Below are positions 1 to 8,271 of a DNA stretch of 9,448 nt, one piece after another. The stretch covers positions 1 through 9,448 of the forward strand of contig CAMLFV010000105.1 of the NCBI GenBank assembly GCA_946479395.1, in the 5' to 3' direction. The stretch comes from an uncultured Flavobacterium sp. (lineage in GTDB: Bacteria > Bacteroidota > Bacteroidia > Flavobacteriales > Flavobacteriaceae). A program made the translations under genes and the position numbers. The first letter of the stretch is position 1; each line of letters begins with the position of its first letter. The notes below the pieces were generated by a model. The model was not told the origin of the DNA. It did no database searches and saw nothing but the letters and a program-made list of their open reading frames with translations.

Positions 1-909
1 AACTACCTCATAAGGTTCCTTAGCTTCCTCCATAAAACGGCGCATACGCACAACCAGCTCCATGTCTTCCCCTACGGTAGCTGTATCATACCCCCCACAC
101 TTCAAAACTATTTCCCTGTCAAAAGCCCCAAAAGCTCCCGATATAAGAATAAGCCCCGACGCGCGTGACCATGCCATACGGCCCAAAACAAAAGCCCTGA
201 TATATTCTAACGCCTGTGCCCTGCCCAATCGTGATTTTGGAAGGTTAACACTTACTACTTTACCGTTTTCTATCTTACAGTTGTTAGCCAGCCGTATTAC
301 ACCACCACAGGCAATTAATCTTTTATCGGTCTGCTCCAAGAAAGGTTTTGCAAGTTTTAAGATAGCATCCTGTTCCAAAATACAGTCCACATCAATACAA
401 ACCATGTATTCTCCGGAAGACACATTGATACCAACATTTAAAGCATCAGCCTTTCCGCCATTTTCCTTATCAACCACCAACAGTTTTTTAAACGCCGGGT
501 TTTTACTTTTATAAATTCCCTTTATCGGTTTTGTTTCAATTGTTCCCTGTACAAAAAACGATACACGTTCCAAATCGTATGCGGCAATCAGTTTGGTGAT
601 CGAATCGTCTTTACTTCCGTCGTTAACGATAATGATTTCCAAATTGTGATAATAGAGTGACAATAATGAACGAACATTGTCAACAATAGTCAGCCCTTCG
701 TTATAAGCAGGAGCTATAAGACTGAATGTAGGTGCGTTGGGATTTGATGCTATAATACCATAATCGGTAAACGTATTTTCATTTTTATAGCGTCTTACCG
801 CTCCAAATGCATAAATACCTATCCACGAATAAACCAGAAAAACTGCTGCAGAATATAGTAAGAACAGCCAAATAACAATTATATATACAGTGTGGGCAAA
901 GTCAATCAT
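1..909 (-). CDS. Family 2 glycosyltransferase, membrane-bound and processive-type (partial, C-terminus outside window)
   Basis: Reading the minus strand from the ATG at 909-907 gives 303 residues open to the window edge. A hydrophobic segment at about residues 8-35 is a likely membrane anchor. The GT-A core then shows APAYNE (66-71), VNDGS (95-99), GGKADALN (151-158), the metal-binding DVD (173-175), SGAFGAF (257-263) and GED (280-282, likely catalytic base Asp282). This set matches the cellulose synthase / PgaC-IcaA / hyaluronan synthase type of GT2, which build a polysaccharide at the inner membrane from nucleotide sugars. The QxxRW motif and C-terminal membrane helices would lie beyond the edge; relatives are usually over 400 residues, so about a third is missing. 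The start overlaps the stop of the HEAT-repeat gene as ATGA, with AGAAG just upstream, implying translational coupling. The sugar polymerised cannot be told from this sequence. Confidence 0.93.
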   Translation of the reverse strand, partial: MIDFAHTVYIIVIWLFLLYSAAVFLVYSWIGIYAFGAVRRYKNENTFTDYGIIASNPNAPTFSLIAPAYNEGLTIVDNVRSLLSLYYHNLEIIIVNDGSKDDSITKLIAAYDLERVSFFVQGTIETKPIKGIYKSKNPAFKKLLVVDKENGGKADALNVGINVSSGEYMVCIDVDCILEQDAILKLAKPFLEQTDKRLIACGGVIRLANNCKIENGKVVSVNLPKSRLGRAQALEYIRAFVLGRMAWSRASGLILISGAFGAFDREIVLKCGGYDTATVGEDMELVVRMRRFMEEAKEPYEVV

Positions 910-1982
910 ATCTTCTGCTGTAATACGTGTTTAACAATTTCCCTTATTTGTTCCGATACAGCTTTACTGTGAGCAGTTTCTTTTAAACTTTCAGAAAACC
1001 CTAATGCCAGTAACGCTTTTGCCGCTTCTATCTTTAAAGCAACAATAGGCTGATTGTTTAATTGCGTCATAAAAAAATCATAATAGCGCTTGTCATTAGA
1101 ATACTTCATCGCGCGCAGTATTGCAAGTTGAACCTTTACAGGCTGCAATGGATACGCTTCCATAAAGTCATCCTTTGTACGATCGTTTTCAAGAACCTGC
1201 AGTGTTAACACTGCATTTAGTCGAACTTTTTCAGATGCATGGTACAGCAAACCTTTAACCTGATCATAGAGTGCCAGCATCTGAAATTTTTGAATCAGTT
1301 TCAACGTAAAAATCACAACTGATAAATTACTGCTTTTAAGCCATAGCTCAACAGATAAACCGGTATCGTTTGGAATCATTTGCAGAGATCCCAACAGTCG
1401 CAATTGCTGCCAATCTGAGAGTGCAGTATCCAGCGTATTTAGAAAAGCCAAACCGCTAAAACCTTTGAACACAACCATTGCGTACTGTGCTTCATTATAG
1501 ACTTGTGCAGCCGGATGCGTCAGATATTTTTCTACTTGCGGCAGGCTGTCGGTCATCTTCATCACGGTAACTTCCTGAATACCGCCCGCAATTATGTAAG
1601 GTTTGGTACTATTTAAATTTTGAACAGCCTCTTTATTCAGTTCATAATTAACAAAAAGCAGTTGAATTTCATCCTGAGCCACTCCTGAGAATTTTTTCTT
1701 TGACGATACCAGTTTTTTCAACAGCAGATTCCTGAATGAACCTTCTTGAGAATGACTGTGAAAGAATTCACTTTCCGGAACTTCTTCTTCTTCTGAAAAT
1801 ACGATGGCGCTGCTTACCCTTGAATCAATCAAAGATTCCCAACCGCGCTTGTTTTTCAGTGATTTGTACTGGTAGAAACCGTAAAACAATACCGCGCACA
1901 TCATTATCAGAATAAGTACAAGCACCGATAAAAAAATGAGTACCAGGTCATGGATCAAAATACTTAAATGTACTGTTCCCAT
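906..1982 (-). CDS. Membrane-anchored HEAT-repeat protein
   Basis: This 358-residue protein starts with a strongly hydrophobic helix (about residues 8-36) followed by basic residues (YKSLKNKRGW), so the bulk of the protein should be cytoplasmic. A linker with an acidic patch (EEEE, 64-67) leads to a helical region from about residue 100. Its later part (roughly 205-355) reads as paired amphipathic helices of the HEAT type, for example around VRLNAVLTLQVL (253-264), VQLAILRAMKY (284-294) and ALKIEAAKALLALG (315-328). HEAT repeats are protein-binding scaffolds; no catalytic motif is visible. It lies 7 bases after the response regulator and overlaps the glycosyltransferase by four bases (ATGA). 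The inferred role is an adaptor linking the regulator to the synthase. That role is a guess from context; the fold assignment is fairly safe. Confidence 0.85.
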   Translation of the reverse strand: MGTVHLSILIHDLVLIFLSVLVLILIMMCAVLFYGFYQYKSLKNKRGWESLIDSRVSSAIVFSEEEEVPESEFFHSHSQEGSFRNLLLKKLVSSKKKFSGVAQDEIQLLFVNYELNKEAVQNLNSTKPYIIAGGIQEVTVMKMTDSLPQVEKYLTHPAAQVYNEAQYAMVVFKGFSGLAFLNTLDTALSDWQQLRLLGSLQMIPNDTGLSVELWLKSSNLSVVIFTLKLIQKFQMLALYDQVKGLLYHASEKVRLNAVLTLQVLENDRTKDDFMEAYPLQPVKVQLAILRAMKYSNDKRYYDFFMTQLNNQPIVALKIEAAKALLALGFSESLKETAHSKAVSEQIREIVKHVLQQKI

Positions 1983-1989
1983 CCGTTAT

Positions 1990-2349
1990 TTATTTTTGAG
2001 CCATAAGACGTTTTATACGCAATATCAGTTCGGTTGGGCTGAAAGGTTTTACCATAAAATCTGCCGCTCCCAGATTAAATGCATCTAAGACAACTTCTTC
2101 CTGACCAAGCCCTGAAAGCATTATAACCGGAATATCTTTACCAAATGCTTTAATTGCCGACAATATTTCGGTACCTGAAGCGAAAGGCATCATAATATCT
2201 GATATAACCAGATCAATATCGGTCACCTTAACCAGATCGATCGCTTCTTTACCGTTGCGTGCTATCAGCACTTCGTATCCTTCCTTTTTAAGTTTATGTT
2301 CTACAGTTTTCAATATCAGTTCGTCGTCTTCAGCTATTAAAATCACCAT
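1990..2349 (-). CDS. Single-domain response regulator (CheY-like)
   Basis: The 119 residues form one receiver domain and nothing else. Visible are the acidic pocket EDD (7-9), the phospho-acceptor Asp51 in SDIMMP, the switch Ser79 in MLSG, and the conserved Lys101-Pro102 in VKPF. No DNA-binding, enzymatic or other output domain follows, so it should act by binding a partner or as a relay intermediate. It begins 4 bases after the stop of the hybrid kinase, which ends in an Hpt domain able to donate phosphate to it, and ends 7 bases before the HEAT-repeat protein. Those neighbours are the obvious upstream donor and a possible downstream target. The ATG follows a purine-rich AAAGAT stretch, a weak ribosome binding site typical of Bacteroidota. 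All key receiver residues are intact. Confidence 0.95.
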   Translation of the reverse strand: MVILIAEDDELILKTVEHKLKKEGYEVLIARNGKEAIDLVKVTDIDLVISDIMMPFASGTEILSAIKAFGKDIPVIMLSGLGQEEVVLDAFNLGAADFMVKPFSPTELILRIKRLMAQK

Positions 2350-2353
2350 ATCT

Positions 2354-5300
2354 TTACTTTTTTAACATTTGTTGGAAAATTTCTATTCCCTTATTAATTT
2401 CACTTGTTATTTCCTGTTCCATGGTAAACAAGTCAGGATTCGATTCTATCTCTTGTTCCCAGAAGGCAGCCCTTTCTGTTAATTTCACCAGTCCCGATGT
2501 GCCCGCAGTTCCCTTAAGCTTATGAAGAAAACCTTTTGCTGTGGTACTTTCGTAATCGGAAATAATTTTTTGCAGCTCTTCTTTTGCATTGGTAAGCTCT
2601 TGTATGACTAAATTTATAAAGAATCCTTTAAACTCTTCGTCATCGCCTAACTGCTCTTCGATCATTTTTTGATCCAAATAATCTGTATCATCAATATTCG
2701 AATCCCAAGTTATGCTTTCGTCGGCAGCAATATTTTTTTTAATTACAGCGAACAATTCAGCCTGCCTGATAGGTTTTGGAAGAAAATCGGACATCCCTGC
2801 CAACAAGCAGCGCTCTTTCTCGCCTACAGAATTACCGGCACTAATCCCTATAACCGGCACATCCTTATAATCAGGAAGCATTCGGATCGATCTTGTAGCT
2901 TCAATACCGTCCATCACCGGCATCTGCACGTCCATTAAAATTAAATCGAAAACGGTTTCAGTACATTTCAATAATGCCTGCTGACCGTCGCTAACTTCTG
3001 TTAAGGCTGCGCTGGGTGCGATAAGCTGCATCATTTTGTTGTTAAGCGCCCTGTTTACCGGATTATCGTCTGCCAAAAGTACTGTCATTGGTTGTGCTAT
3101 TACCAATTCTTCTTCAGAAACTGCCCTATCTTTCTTAGCGGTGTGCTGTTTAGAATCTTTTACGGCATATTTAAGGGTTCTGTAAAGCTCGTCTGACTTG
3201 ATTGGTTTTAACAGACAGTATGATTTTTCATCTTTTCTAAACGCCGATATGTATTCGTTCTCTTCAGATGAAGTATGCAATACAATGAGCGGAATCATCT
3301 GTTCCTGAATTTTAAACAATTCCTTTATTTTTTCAATTGTTTCCAGTCCCGATAATACCGGCATGTGATAATCCATCAGGATCATATCGAACCGTTCGCC
3401 GTTCATTAAAAGCTGGATCGCTTCCAGTCCGTTTGCCGCTGCCTCAGATTTAATGTTCTTATATGCCAGCATGTGCTGTAAAATGGTACGGTTGTTCTGG
3501 TTGTCGTCTACCACCAGCACCCTGCCTATTTCTGACATATCAACGTCATCTTCCTGCAGATCTTCCTTATCATACGGAACCTCGATATCAAAATAAAACA
3601 CAGATCCTTTTTCCATTTCGCTTTCAAGCATAAGTTTTGTACCCATGTACTTAAGCAGGTTGTTGGAGATTGTTAATCCAAGACCGGTTCCGCCATATTT
3701 TTTACTTACAGAACTGTCTTCCTGCGTAAAGGCATCAAAAATGCGCTTTTGCTTTTCGTGCGGAATACCTATTCCCGTATCCCTTACAGAGAAACGCAAT
3801 GTTATATTTTTATCGTCTTGTTTTAACCTGCTTACAGCAAACTCTATTTCTCCCACTTCGGTAAACTTTACCGCATTACCCAACAGGTTTATCAGCACCT
3901 GCTTAATGCGGGCTTCATCAATCCAAATGGTTTTGGGAAGCCCCTGTTGTATATTCAGCAGCAATTCCAAATCTTTGCTTTGTGCCTGGTACAGAATGAT
4001 GTTTACCACATGGTTTGCCAAATCGTACACATTGTAACGGTCTATAAACAACTCCAGCTTACCCGATTCTATTTTAGAAAAATCTAAAATATCGTTTATA
4101 ATGCTTAGCAGGCTGTTACCCGAATCGCTGATATAGTTAAGATACTGTTTCTGCATCTCTGTTAAAGGCGTTTTAAGCAACAGATCAGAAAAACCGATGA
4201 CACCGTTAAGCGGTGTGCGTATCTCATGGCTCATATTGGCAAGAAATTCAGACTTAGCCTTGCTTGCAAGATCTGCCAACCGTTTTGCATCTTTTAATTC
4301 CTGGTTTGTTTTTACAGAATTTGTGATATTCTGGGTTGATATCACCACACCACCAATTCTTCCATCTGAAAAATGCCATGGAATCACCTCCCAGTTAAAA
4401 TGCTGCGGCGAAGATACGCCCGGTATTTCGAACAGCTGGTTCTCATTTTTGTACGCCTGCCCTTGAAGAGCTTTCGCATAAATAGCCTTTCTTTCATCGG
4501 GAATATTCGGGTGTATATCAAACAAGTTTTTCCCGATGATATCGGATCTGTTGTCATGAAACTCCTGCAGCCACCTTTTGCTTACCGATATATAATTTAA
4601 GTTATTGTCTAGCATTGCCACTGCAGCCGGCACGTAATTTACGAATGACCGCAACATAGCTTCCTTCTTTTCCAGTTCCAAAAATATTTTCTTGGTTTGA
4701 TCGATATCCTGAATAATACCAAATACCTTTACGCATACTCCTTCTTGAAATTCGGGAACTCCTTTAACCCGCACCCATATCACTGAACCATCGAATCTTT
4801 TCAGCCTTAACTCTTCGTCGTAAGGAAGCCCTTTTTCTACAGCTTGTGCAAACAGCTGCTCTATTTTTGGTTTGCTTTTTTCTTCAAAGAATGCTATAGC
4901 ACTATCGAGATCGGGAACATAATTGTTTGGAACCCTGTGAATTCTTTTGGTAGATTCAGACCAGAATAACTTATTGGTTTTTAGGTTTACTTCCCAACCG
5001 CCTACACTGGCTACTTTGTTCGTTTGCTCCAGAATCTTCTGGGTATAGATCAGGTCCGTCTCCAGCTGTATACGCTCGGTCATGTTCAATGCCGTACTTA
5101 CCACATACTGTTTACCGTTCTCGTCGGTTTCCAGCATACTGTTATACATCCAGTAAATATCTTTTCCGGTTTTGGTACGCAATATCATGGTTCCGGTATC
5201 TTCCCCTTTCTCGATGATACGCTGCAAATAATCGTTCAAATTTTCAAGACGCTCTGGCGGTACCAGTTGCTGTAATGATAAATTATTTACATCTTCTTTT

Positions 5301-6268
5301 GTAAAATCAAGTAATTCCCTTCCTTTCTCATTTACTGCTAGAATCTTCCCGTTTAAGTCGTGCATGCTCATAAGTCCGATCGCATTTTCAAAGAAATTTC
5401 TAAAACGGCGTTCTGAACTTTCCAATTTACTGCGTTCTTCCATCTCTTGGGTAATATTGCGGCCAAAACCTATTATTTCGGTCTTTTGCTGGTTGGGCTT
5501 AAAAAACCACTCTACAACCACTTCTTCCTGGCTGTTAATAGTCGTTACAGTTGTAGTTGTAAACCCTTCGGAATCAGACTCCAGACCGTTCAATTTCTGC
5601 TGTAGGTAAGCAGAGCTGTCAACAACCTCTGTAAATCGTAAGTGAATAAGTGCTGCTTTTTCTTTATGGAACAAAGCTTCCAATGCAGGGTTCACATCTT
5701 TAAACACCAAATCATTGGTTAATACACAAATAAGGTTGTTGGTAACATTAAAAACCTCCGAAAAATATTCGGCCTGCGCGTGCTCCCTTCTGCGAAGCAA
5801 GGTTTTTGTAACTGCCTTTCCAAGGTTTTTTAAAGATTCAACCTGCTTGTCTGAAAGTGATTTAGGGGCAAAATCTACCACACAGATGGTTGCCAGCACC
5901 AGTCCGTTTTGGTCAAATATCGGAACTCCCGCATAGAACCTTATATTGCCCTCAATGATCATACTTTTAGCTGATGTTCTTTCATCTGCAAAGGTATCTT
6001 CAATAATAAGCACGTCCTGGCTCATAATGGTGTACTGGCACACCGTTTCACGACGCGGAACAATATCCACATCCATCCCCACACAGCTTTGAATACGCTG
6101 GTGATCGGCCTCCATTACCCCTATGATCGCTACAGGGCAGTCGGTTATCAAACATGCTGCTTCGGCAAAAATATCCAGTTCGGGATCTTTTTGCAGGTTC
6201 AATAATTCATGAAGCCTTAAGCTTTCAAGCCTTTGTTCTTCATTATGCGGCACAGGGTGTGTAGTCAT
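2354..6268 (-). CDS. Hybrid sensor histidine kinase: GAF, four PAS-like domains, HisKA, HATPase, two receivers, Hpt
   Basis: This is a 1304-residue protein with no signal peptide or membrane helix, so a cytoplasmic sensor. In order: GAF at about 15-155; PAS-like domains at about 165-275, 285-400, 410-525 and 535-650; a short coiled coil; HisKA with His681 in [10 protein letters not shown]; HATPase with N-box Asn798, DTGIGIP (830-836), FDAFTQ (845-850 region) and GGTGLGL (859-865). Receiver 1 has DD 921-922, Asp966 and Lys1021. Receiver 2 has DD 1067-1068, Asp1113, Ser1143 and Lys1165. Hpt carries His1249 in HKLKG. All phospho-transfer residues are intact, so it should run an internal His-Asp-His relay and pass phosphate to the response regulator encoded next. 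The ligands of the GAF and PAS domains are unknown. The chosen ATG precedes the GAF domain by a normal short lead; the ATG at 6293-6291 is out of frame. It is the first gene of the string. Confidence 0.96.
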   Translation of the reverse strand: MTTHPVPHNEEQRLESLRLHELLNLQKDPELDIFAEAACLITDCPVAIIGVMEADHQRIQSCVGMDVDIVPRRETVCQYTIMSQDVLIIEDTFADERTSAKSMIIEGNIRFYAGVPIFDQNGLVLATICVVDFAPKSLSDKQVESLKNLGKAVTKTLLRRREHAQAEYFSEVFNVTNNLICVLTNDLVFKDVNPALEALFHKEKAALIHLRFTEVVDSSAYLQQKLNGLESDSEGFTTTTVTTINSQEEVVVEWFFKPNQQKTEIIGFGRNITQEMEERSKLESSERRFRNFFENAIGLMSMHDLNGKILAVNEKGRELLDFTKEDVNNLSLQQLVPPERLENLNDYLQRIIEKGEDTGTMILRTKTGKDIYWMYNSMLETDENGKQYVVSTALNMTERIQLETDLIYTQKILEQTNKVASVGGWEVNLKTNKLFWSESTKRIHRVPNNYVPDLDSAIAFFEEKSKPKIEQLFAQAVEKGLPYDEELRLKRFDGSVIWVRVKGVPEFQEGVCVKVFGIIQDIDQTKKIFLELEKKEAMLRSFVNYVPAAVAMLDNNLNYISVSKRWLQEFHDNRSDIIGKNLFDIHPNIPDERKAIYAKALQGQAYKNENQLFEIPGVSSPQHFNWEVIPWHFSDGRIGGVVISTQNITNSVKTNQELKDAKRLADLASKAKSEFLANMSHEIRTPLNGVIGFSDLLLKTPLTEMQKQYLNYISDSGNSLLSIINDILDFSKIESGKLELFIDRYNVYDLANHVVNIILYQAQSKDLELLLNIQQGLPKTIWIDEARIKQVLINLLGNAVKFTEVGEIEFAVSRLKQDDKNITLRFSVRDTGIGIPHEKQKRIFDAFTQEDSSVSKKYGGTGLGLTISNNLLKYMGTKLMLESEMEKGSVFYFDIEVPYDKEDLQEDDVDMSEIGRVLVVDDNQNNRTILQHMLAYKNIKSEAAANGLEAIQLLMNGERFDMILMDYHMPVLSGLETIEKIKELFKIQEQMIPLIVLHTSSEENEYISAFRKDEKSYCLLKPIKSDELYRTLKYAVKDSKQHTAKKDRAVSEEELVIAQPMTVLLADDNPVNRALNNKMMQLIAPSAALTEVSDGQQALLKCTETVFDLILMDVQMPVMDGIEATRSIRMLPDYKDVPVIGISAGNSVGEKERCLLAGMSDFLPKPIRQAELFAVIKKNIAADESITWDSNIDDTDYLDQKMIEEQLGDDEEFKGFFINLVIQELTNAKEELQKIISDYESTTAKGFLHKLKGTAGTSGLVKLTERAAFWEQEIESNPDLFTMEQEITSEINKGIEIFQQMLKK

Positions 6269-6313
6269 ATCGCTTACAATTAACGTCTCCCATGAAAAGC
6301 GGGATATCTATTG

Positions 6314-6344
6314 TAAAGTTAGATATTTTTTAACTACCTAAAAA
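6314..6344 (-). promoter_or_regulatory. Candidate -33/-7 promoter for the kinase-to-glycosyltransferase string
   Basis: On the minus strand, TAACTTTA (6321-6314) resembles the Bacteroidota -7 element TAnnTTTG with one mismatch. TTTT (6344-6341) stands 19 bases upstream in place of the -33 TTTG. Transcription would start about 40 bases before the kinase ATG. Both boxes carry a mismatch and the area is AT-rich, so this is only a candidate. Confidence 0.3.
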
Positions 6345-6362
6345 ATTATTTTGAGTAGGGGT

Positions 6363-6429
6363 TGTCATTTTAAACGGCATGAAATGGAGTGAAAGATCTC
6401 TTTCAAAATTCTTAATTTCATCTCTTTCA
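6363..6429. repeat. REP-like stretch with inverted and direct repeats
   Basis: ATGAAAT (6379-6385) pairs with ATTTCAT (6415-6421), and inside it TGAAAGA (6390-6396) pairs with TCTTTCA (6399-6405). ATCTCTTTCA occurs twice (6396-6405 and 6420-6429). Read on the minus strand, the GAGATCTTTCACTCC...AAATGACAAC pattern resembles short dispersed repeats that I recall from many bacterial intergenic regions. The pairing is seen in the sequence; the family link is from memory. Confidence 0.4.
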
Positions 6430-6472
6430 GTGAACCTTACGGCTTGGTGCCCAAAAGAAAAAAAAGTAATCG

Positions 6473-6541
6473 GCTTCACTTCTCGCGGTAAATTACCTTT
6501 TTAACAACTAAATCAAATAAACCTAGAATTCCGTTCTCAAA
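6473..6541 (+). repeat. Repeat B, copy 1
   Basis: A 69-base segment matches, in reverse orientation, 8272-8339. The best-kept parts are an identical 13-base core AAATCAAATAAAC (6509-6521) and CCGTTCTCAAA at its end. By eye, identity is about 78 percent with one 1-base gap. The gap and the lack of a shared reading frame argue that it is noncoding. Confidence 0.75.
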
Positions 6542-6554
6542 TGCAAAAGAATGT

Positions 6555-6599
6555 GCAGCATTCATGAGAACAAAAGCAAAATAGATATGCTCGATTAAA
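6555..6599 (+). repeat. Repeat A, copy 1
   Basis: This 45-base segment, starting GCAGCATTCATGAGAAC, matches the reverse complement of 8348-8392 at 40 of 45 positions without gaps. It lies 13 bases after repeat B, whereas in the other copy A and B occur in the opposite order. Confidence 0.8.
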
Positions 6600-6629
6600 C
6601 CGTTCGGGTGATTTTGTACCACAGATTCA

Positions 6630-6653
6630 CAGATTACGAGATTTATTAATCTG
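6630..6653. repeat. Small hairpin CAGATTA / TAATCTG
   Basis: A perfect 7-base inverted repeat (6630-6636 with 6647-6653) encloses a 10-base loop. ACAGATT also occurs just before it at 6621-6627. No U-rich tail follows, so it is not called a terminator; it looks like part of a dispersed AATCTGTG-type repeat, which I know only from memory. Confidence 0.4.
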
Positions 6654-6656
6654 ATA

Positions 6657-6684
6657 CCGGGTGTTGGGTGTCTGGTGATGGGTG
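6657..6684 (+). repeat. Four imperfect 7-bp units ending GGGTG/TGGTG
   Basis: CCGGGTG, TTGGGTG, TCTGGTG and ATGGGTG follow one another in exact 7-base phase. This is a short decayed tandem repeat with no visible coding role. Confidence 0.55.
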
Positions 6685-6687
6685 TGC

Positions 6688-6824
6688 CTTCGAGAACCTC
6701 AGGCACCGTTCGAGAATATTTCAACAGGCTCAATAACCGTGCTTCGATAGTTCGACGGGCTCAATAACCATGCTTCGGCGGCTCAGCAATCGTGAACTCA
6801 GCAACCGCCTCAGGCACCGTTCGA
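6688..6824. repeat. Cluster of TTCGACGGGCTCA-type short repeats
   Basis: The 17-base CCTCAGGCACCGTTCGA occurs perfectly at 6697-6713 and 6808-6824. A 27-base unit containing GGCTCAATAACC occurs at 6720-6746 and 6751-6777 (24 of 27 identical, 31-base step). A third, shorter CTTCGGCGGCTCAGCAA follows. On the minus strand the units read TTGAGCC-T/C-GT-C/T-GAA, a motif I recall as a common intergenic repeat in Bacteroidota and other phyla. The repetition is directly visible; genome copy number is not. Confidence 0.7.
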
Positions 6825-7025
6825 AACATAACCTTACGGGTATATAGCCACCCTCAAAATATTACAGTTTCCCTCTACGTGAATAATTTTATAACAGCTG
6901 CCTAATAAATTCTTTATGAAATATCCTTCATTCCAATCCATACTTACATGTAGCAAAACCTTTGCGGTCAAACAACAGTTTTTAATTATTCTTAGAAACA
7001 GTTAAAGTGAGTATTTAAATTAATA

Positions 7026-7056
7026 TTGCAAAAGCAATTTTATATGTGTATATTTA
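7026..7056 (+). promoter_or_regulatory. Candidate -33/-7 promoter for the TerC-family gene
   Basis: TTG (7026-7028) and TATATTTA (7049-7056) are 20 bases apart and resemble the Bacteroidota pattern TTTG / TAnnTTTG with one mismatch in the -7 box. The -7 box ends 19 bases before the ATG at 7076, giving a short leader. ATTGC-AAAA-GCAAT (7025-7038) forms a small inverted repeat over the -33 box and could be an operator, though 5-base arms are weak evidence. Confidence 0.35.
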
Positions 7057-7075
7057 AACATCTAAAAAACGACAT

Positions 7076-7843
7076 ATGGAATGGTTATCGGATCCTAATA
7101 TATGGATATCTTTTTTAACACTTACGGTTTTAGAAATCGTATTGGGAATTGACAATATTGTTTTCATATCTATACAAAGTGCCAAACTACCACCGGAACA
7201 GCAGAAAAAAGCCAGACAATTGGGGTTGGTACTTGCACTTGTTATGAGGGTTGGACTGCTTTTTTCCATAAAATGGATTATGGGTCTAACAGAGCCATTT
7301 CTTTACATTGGCGACTGGTTTGGTATAGAAAACCAAAACTGGCACAGATACCTTACCTTGTCCGGTAGGGATCTTATTCTGTTTGTTGGCGGACTGTTCC
7401 TAATATACAAAGCAACTACGGAAATACATCATAAAGTTGAAGGTCATACAGTTGTTAGTGCTGCAAAAGTAAAAGTATATACCTTTACAAATATCATCAT
7501 ACAGATTATTGTCCTTGACATCGTCTTCTCACTTGATTCAGTAATTACAGCCGTTGGTATGGTAGACCAGATCGGAGTAATGATTGCTGCCGTGATTGTT
7601 GCAGTACTGATCATGCTGTTGTCTGCAGAATCAATAAGCAGGTTCGTTAACGATTATCCATCTGTTAAAATGCTGGCACTTGCCTTTCTTTTATTGATTG
7701 GGGTGTCGCTTACAGCCGAAGCTTTTGACCAACACATACCTAAAGGCTACATCTATTTTGCAATGGCATTTTCCGTGCTTGTAGAGTTTCTTAACATACG
7801 GTCTGAAAAAAAAGCTTTAGATGCCAACAATAAATTAAAATAG
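7076..7843 (+). CDS. TerC-family integral membrane protein (putative metal ion exporter)
   Basis: This 255-residue protein is almost entirely membrane helices (about seven, near residues 10-30, 47-67, 96-112, 136-160, 166-186, 198-216 and 223-240). The two family signatures are present: LGIDNIVFI in the first helix (Asp26, Asn27) and VLDIVFSLDSVITAVG (147-161; Asp148, Asp154). These acidic residues are thought to line the ion path. Characterised TerC relatives are tied to manganese export or tellurite resistance, and the length fits the short form without CBS or CorC domains. The ATG follows an A-rich tract, and GHTVV (123-127) sits in a cytoplasmic loop. It is transcribed away from the kinase string; the broken gene follows 21 bases after its stop with no clear terminator. 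The ion carried cannot be decided from sequence. Confidence 0.92.
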   Translation: MEWLSDPNIWISFLTLTVLEIVLGIDNIVFISIQSAKLPPEQQKKARQLGLVLALVMRVGLLFSIKWIMGLTEPFLYIGDWFGIENQNWHRYLTLSGRDLILFVGGLFLIYKATTEIHHKVEGHTVVSAAKVKVYTFTNIIIQIIVLDIVFSLDSVITAVGMVDQIGVMIAAVIVAVLIMLLSAESISRFVNDYPSVKMLALAFLLLIGVSLTAEAFDQHIPKGYIYFAMAFSVLVEFLNIRSEKKALDANNKLK

Positions 7844-7864
7844 CATAAAATTAAAAAGAACAAT

Positions 7865-8156
7865 ATGGAAATCGAGAAATTTAAAGACAATTGGGGGGGC
7901 AAAAGAAATTCCGACAGCGTTAGAAAAGCTGATAAACTTTCAAAACGATATTTCGTATTTTGAAAGTTACTCTGATGGCTTTGGTGTTATCATTGACGAC
8001 AAGCTGGGATTTAAAAGCTGCAGTGCAGACGCGGACTTTCTAAATCGACTATATCCCTTCGCTCTGGCTAATGGGTCAGGCTCTTTTTATGCGATCTGGG
8101 ATGATGGCACAAATTGTACGTCTTCAAACCAATGGCGCTTTGATTCTCCTATATAG
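7865..8156 (+). pseudogene. Frameshifted and truncated small soluble protein gene (immunity-like family)
   Basis: From ATG 7865 the frame gives 32 residues (MEIEKFKDNWGGKRN...) and stops at 7961-7963. Dropping one G from the run of seven G at 7893-7899 opens a frame to the TAG at 8154-8156, giving 96 residues. That frame includes KEIPTALEKLINFQNDISYF, GFGVIIDDKLGF and FLNRLYPFALANGSGSFYAI followed by WDDG. This text is protein-like and, from memory, matches a family of about 160-180-residue Bacteroidota proteins, often hypothetical or grouped loosely with SMI1/KNR4-type immunity proteins. In the intact proteins WDDG is followed by a PIVVFGDEGG-type segment. Here that part is missing and the frame ends in unrelated sequence, so the C-terminal half is lost. 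The single-base shift could be decay, slippage or a sequencing error. It follows the TerC gene by 21 bases. Confidence 0.65.
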
Positions 8157-8271
8157 TCCAATCAGTTTCCAACCAAAAACCCAATGACACTAATTACTAC
8201 GATCTAAAAACTGAGCATTCACACCGCAGTGAGCGTCGATTCGGTGAAAATAGCGTAAAAATCAAATGTTG

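Larger units (their letters stand above)
6269..7075. other. Gene-poor intergenic region made of mixed short repeats
   Basis: Between the divergent kinase and TerC genes there is no credible coding region. From left to right it holds a candidate kinase promoter, a REP-like stretch (about 6363-6429), the B and A repeats (6473-6599), a hairpin CAGATTA/TAATCTG (6630-6653), four 7-base GGGTG units (6657-6684), a cluster of TTCGACGGGCTCA-like repeats (about 6688-6824), and then plain AT-rich DNA with a candidate TerC promoter. The 6688-6824 part looks richer in GC than its flanks. An 85-codon minus-strand reading frame here (6476-6733) runs straight through these repeats and is not taken as a gene. 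Confidence 0.7.

Noticed and set aside
62..514. Open frame of 150 codons on the plus strand
   Set aside because: It lies opposite the glycosyltransferase, whose minus-strand frame has all GT2 motifs; the plus-strand translation has no recognisable protein character.
6476..6733. 85-codon open frame on the minus strand
   Set aside because: It runs through three unrelated repeat types. The related copy at 8272-8392 does not keep the frame (one-base gap, early stop), so the conservation is at DNA level, not protein level.
6841..7075. Possible manganese riboswitch (yybP-ykoY type) before the TerC-family gene
   Set aside because: Such riboswitches often precede TerC genes, but I could not find the conserved paired loops here and the likely leader is short. 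A covariance-model search would settle it.
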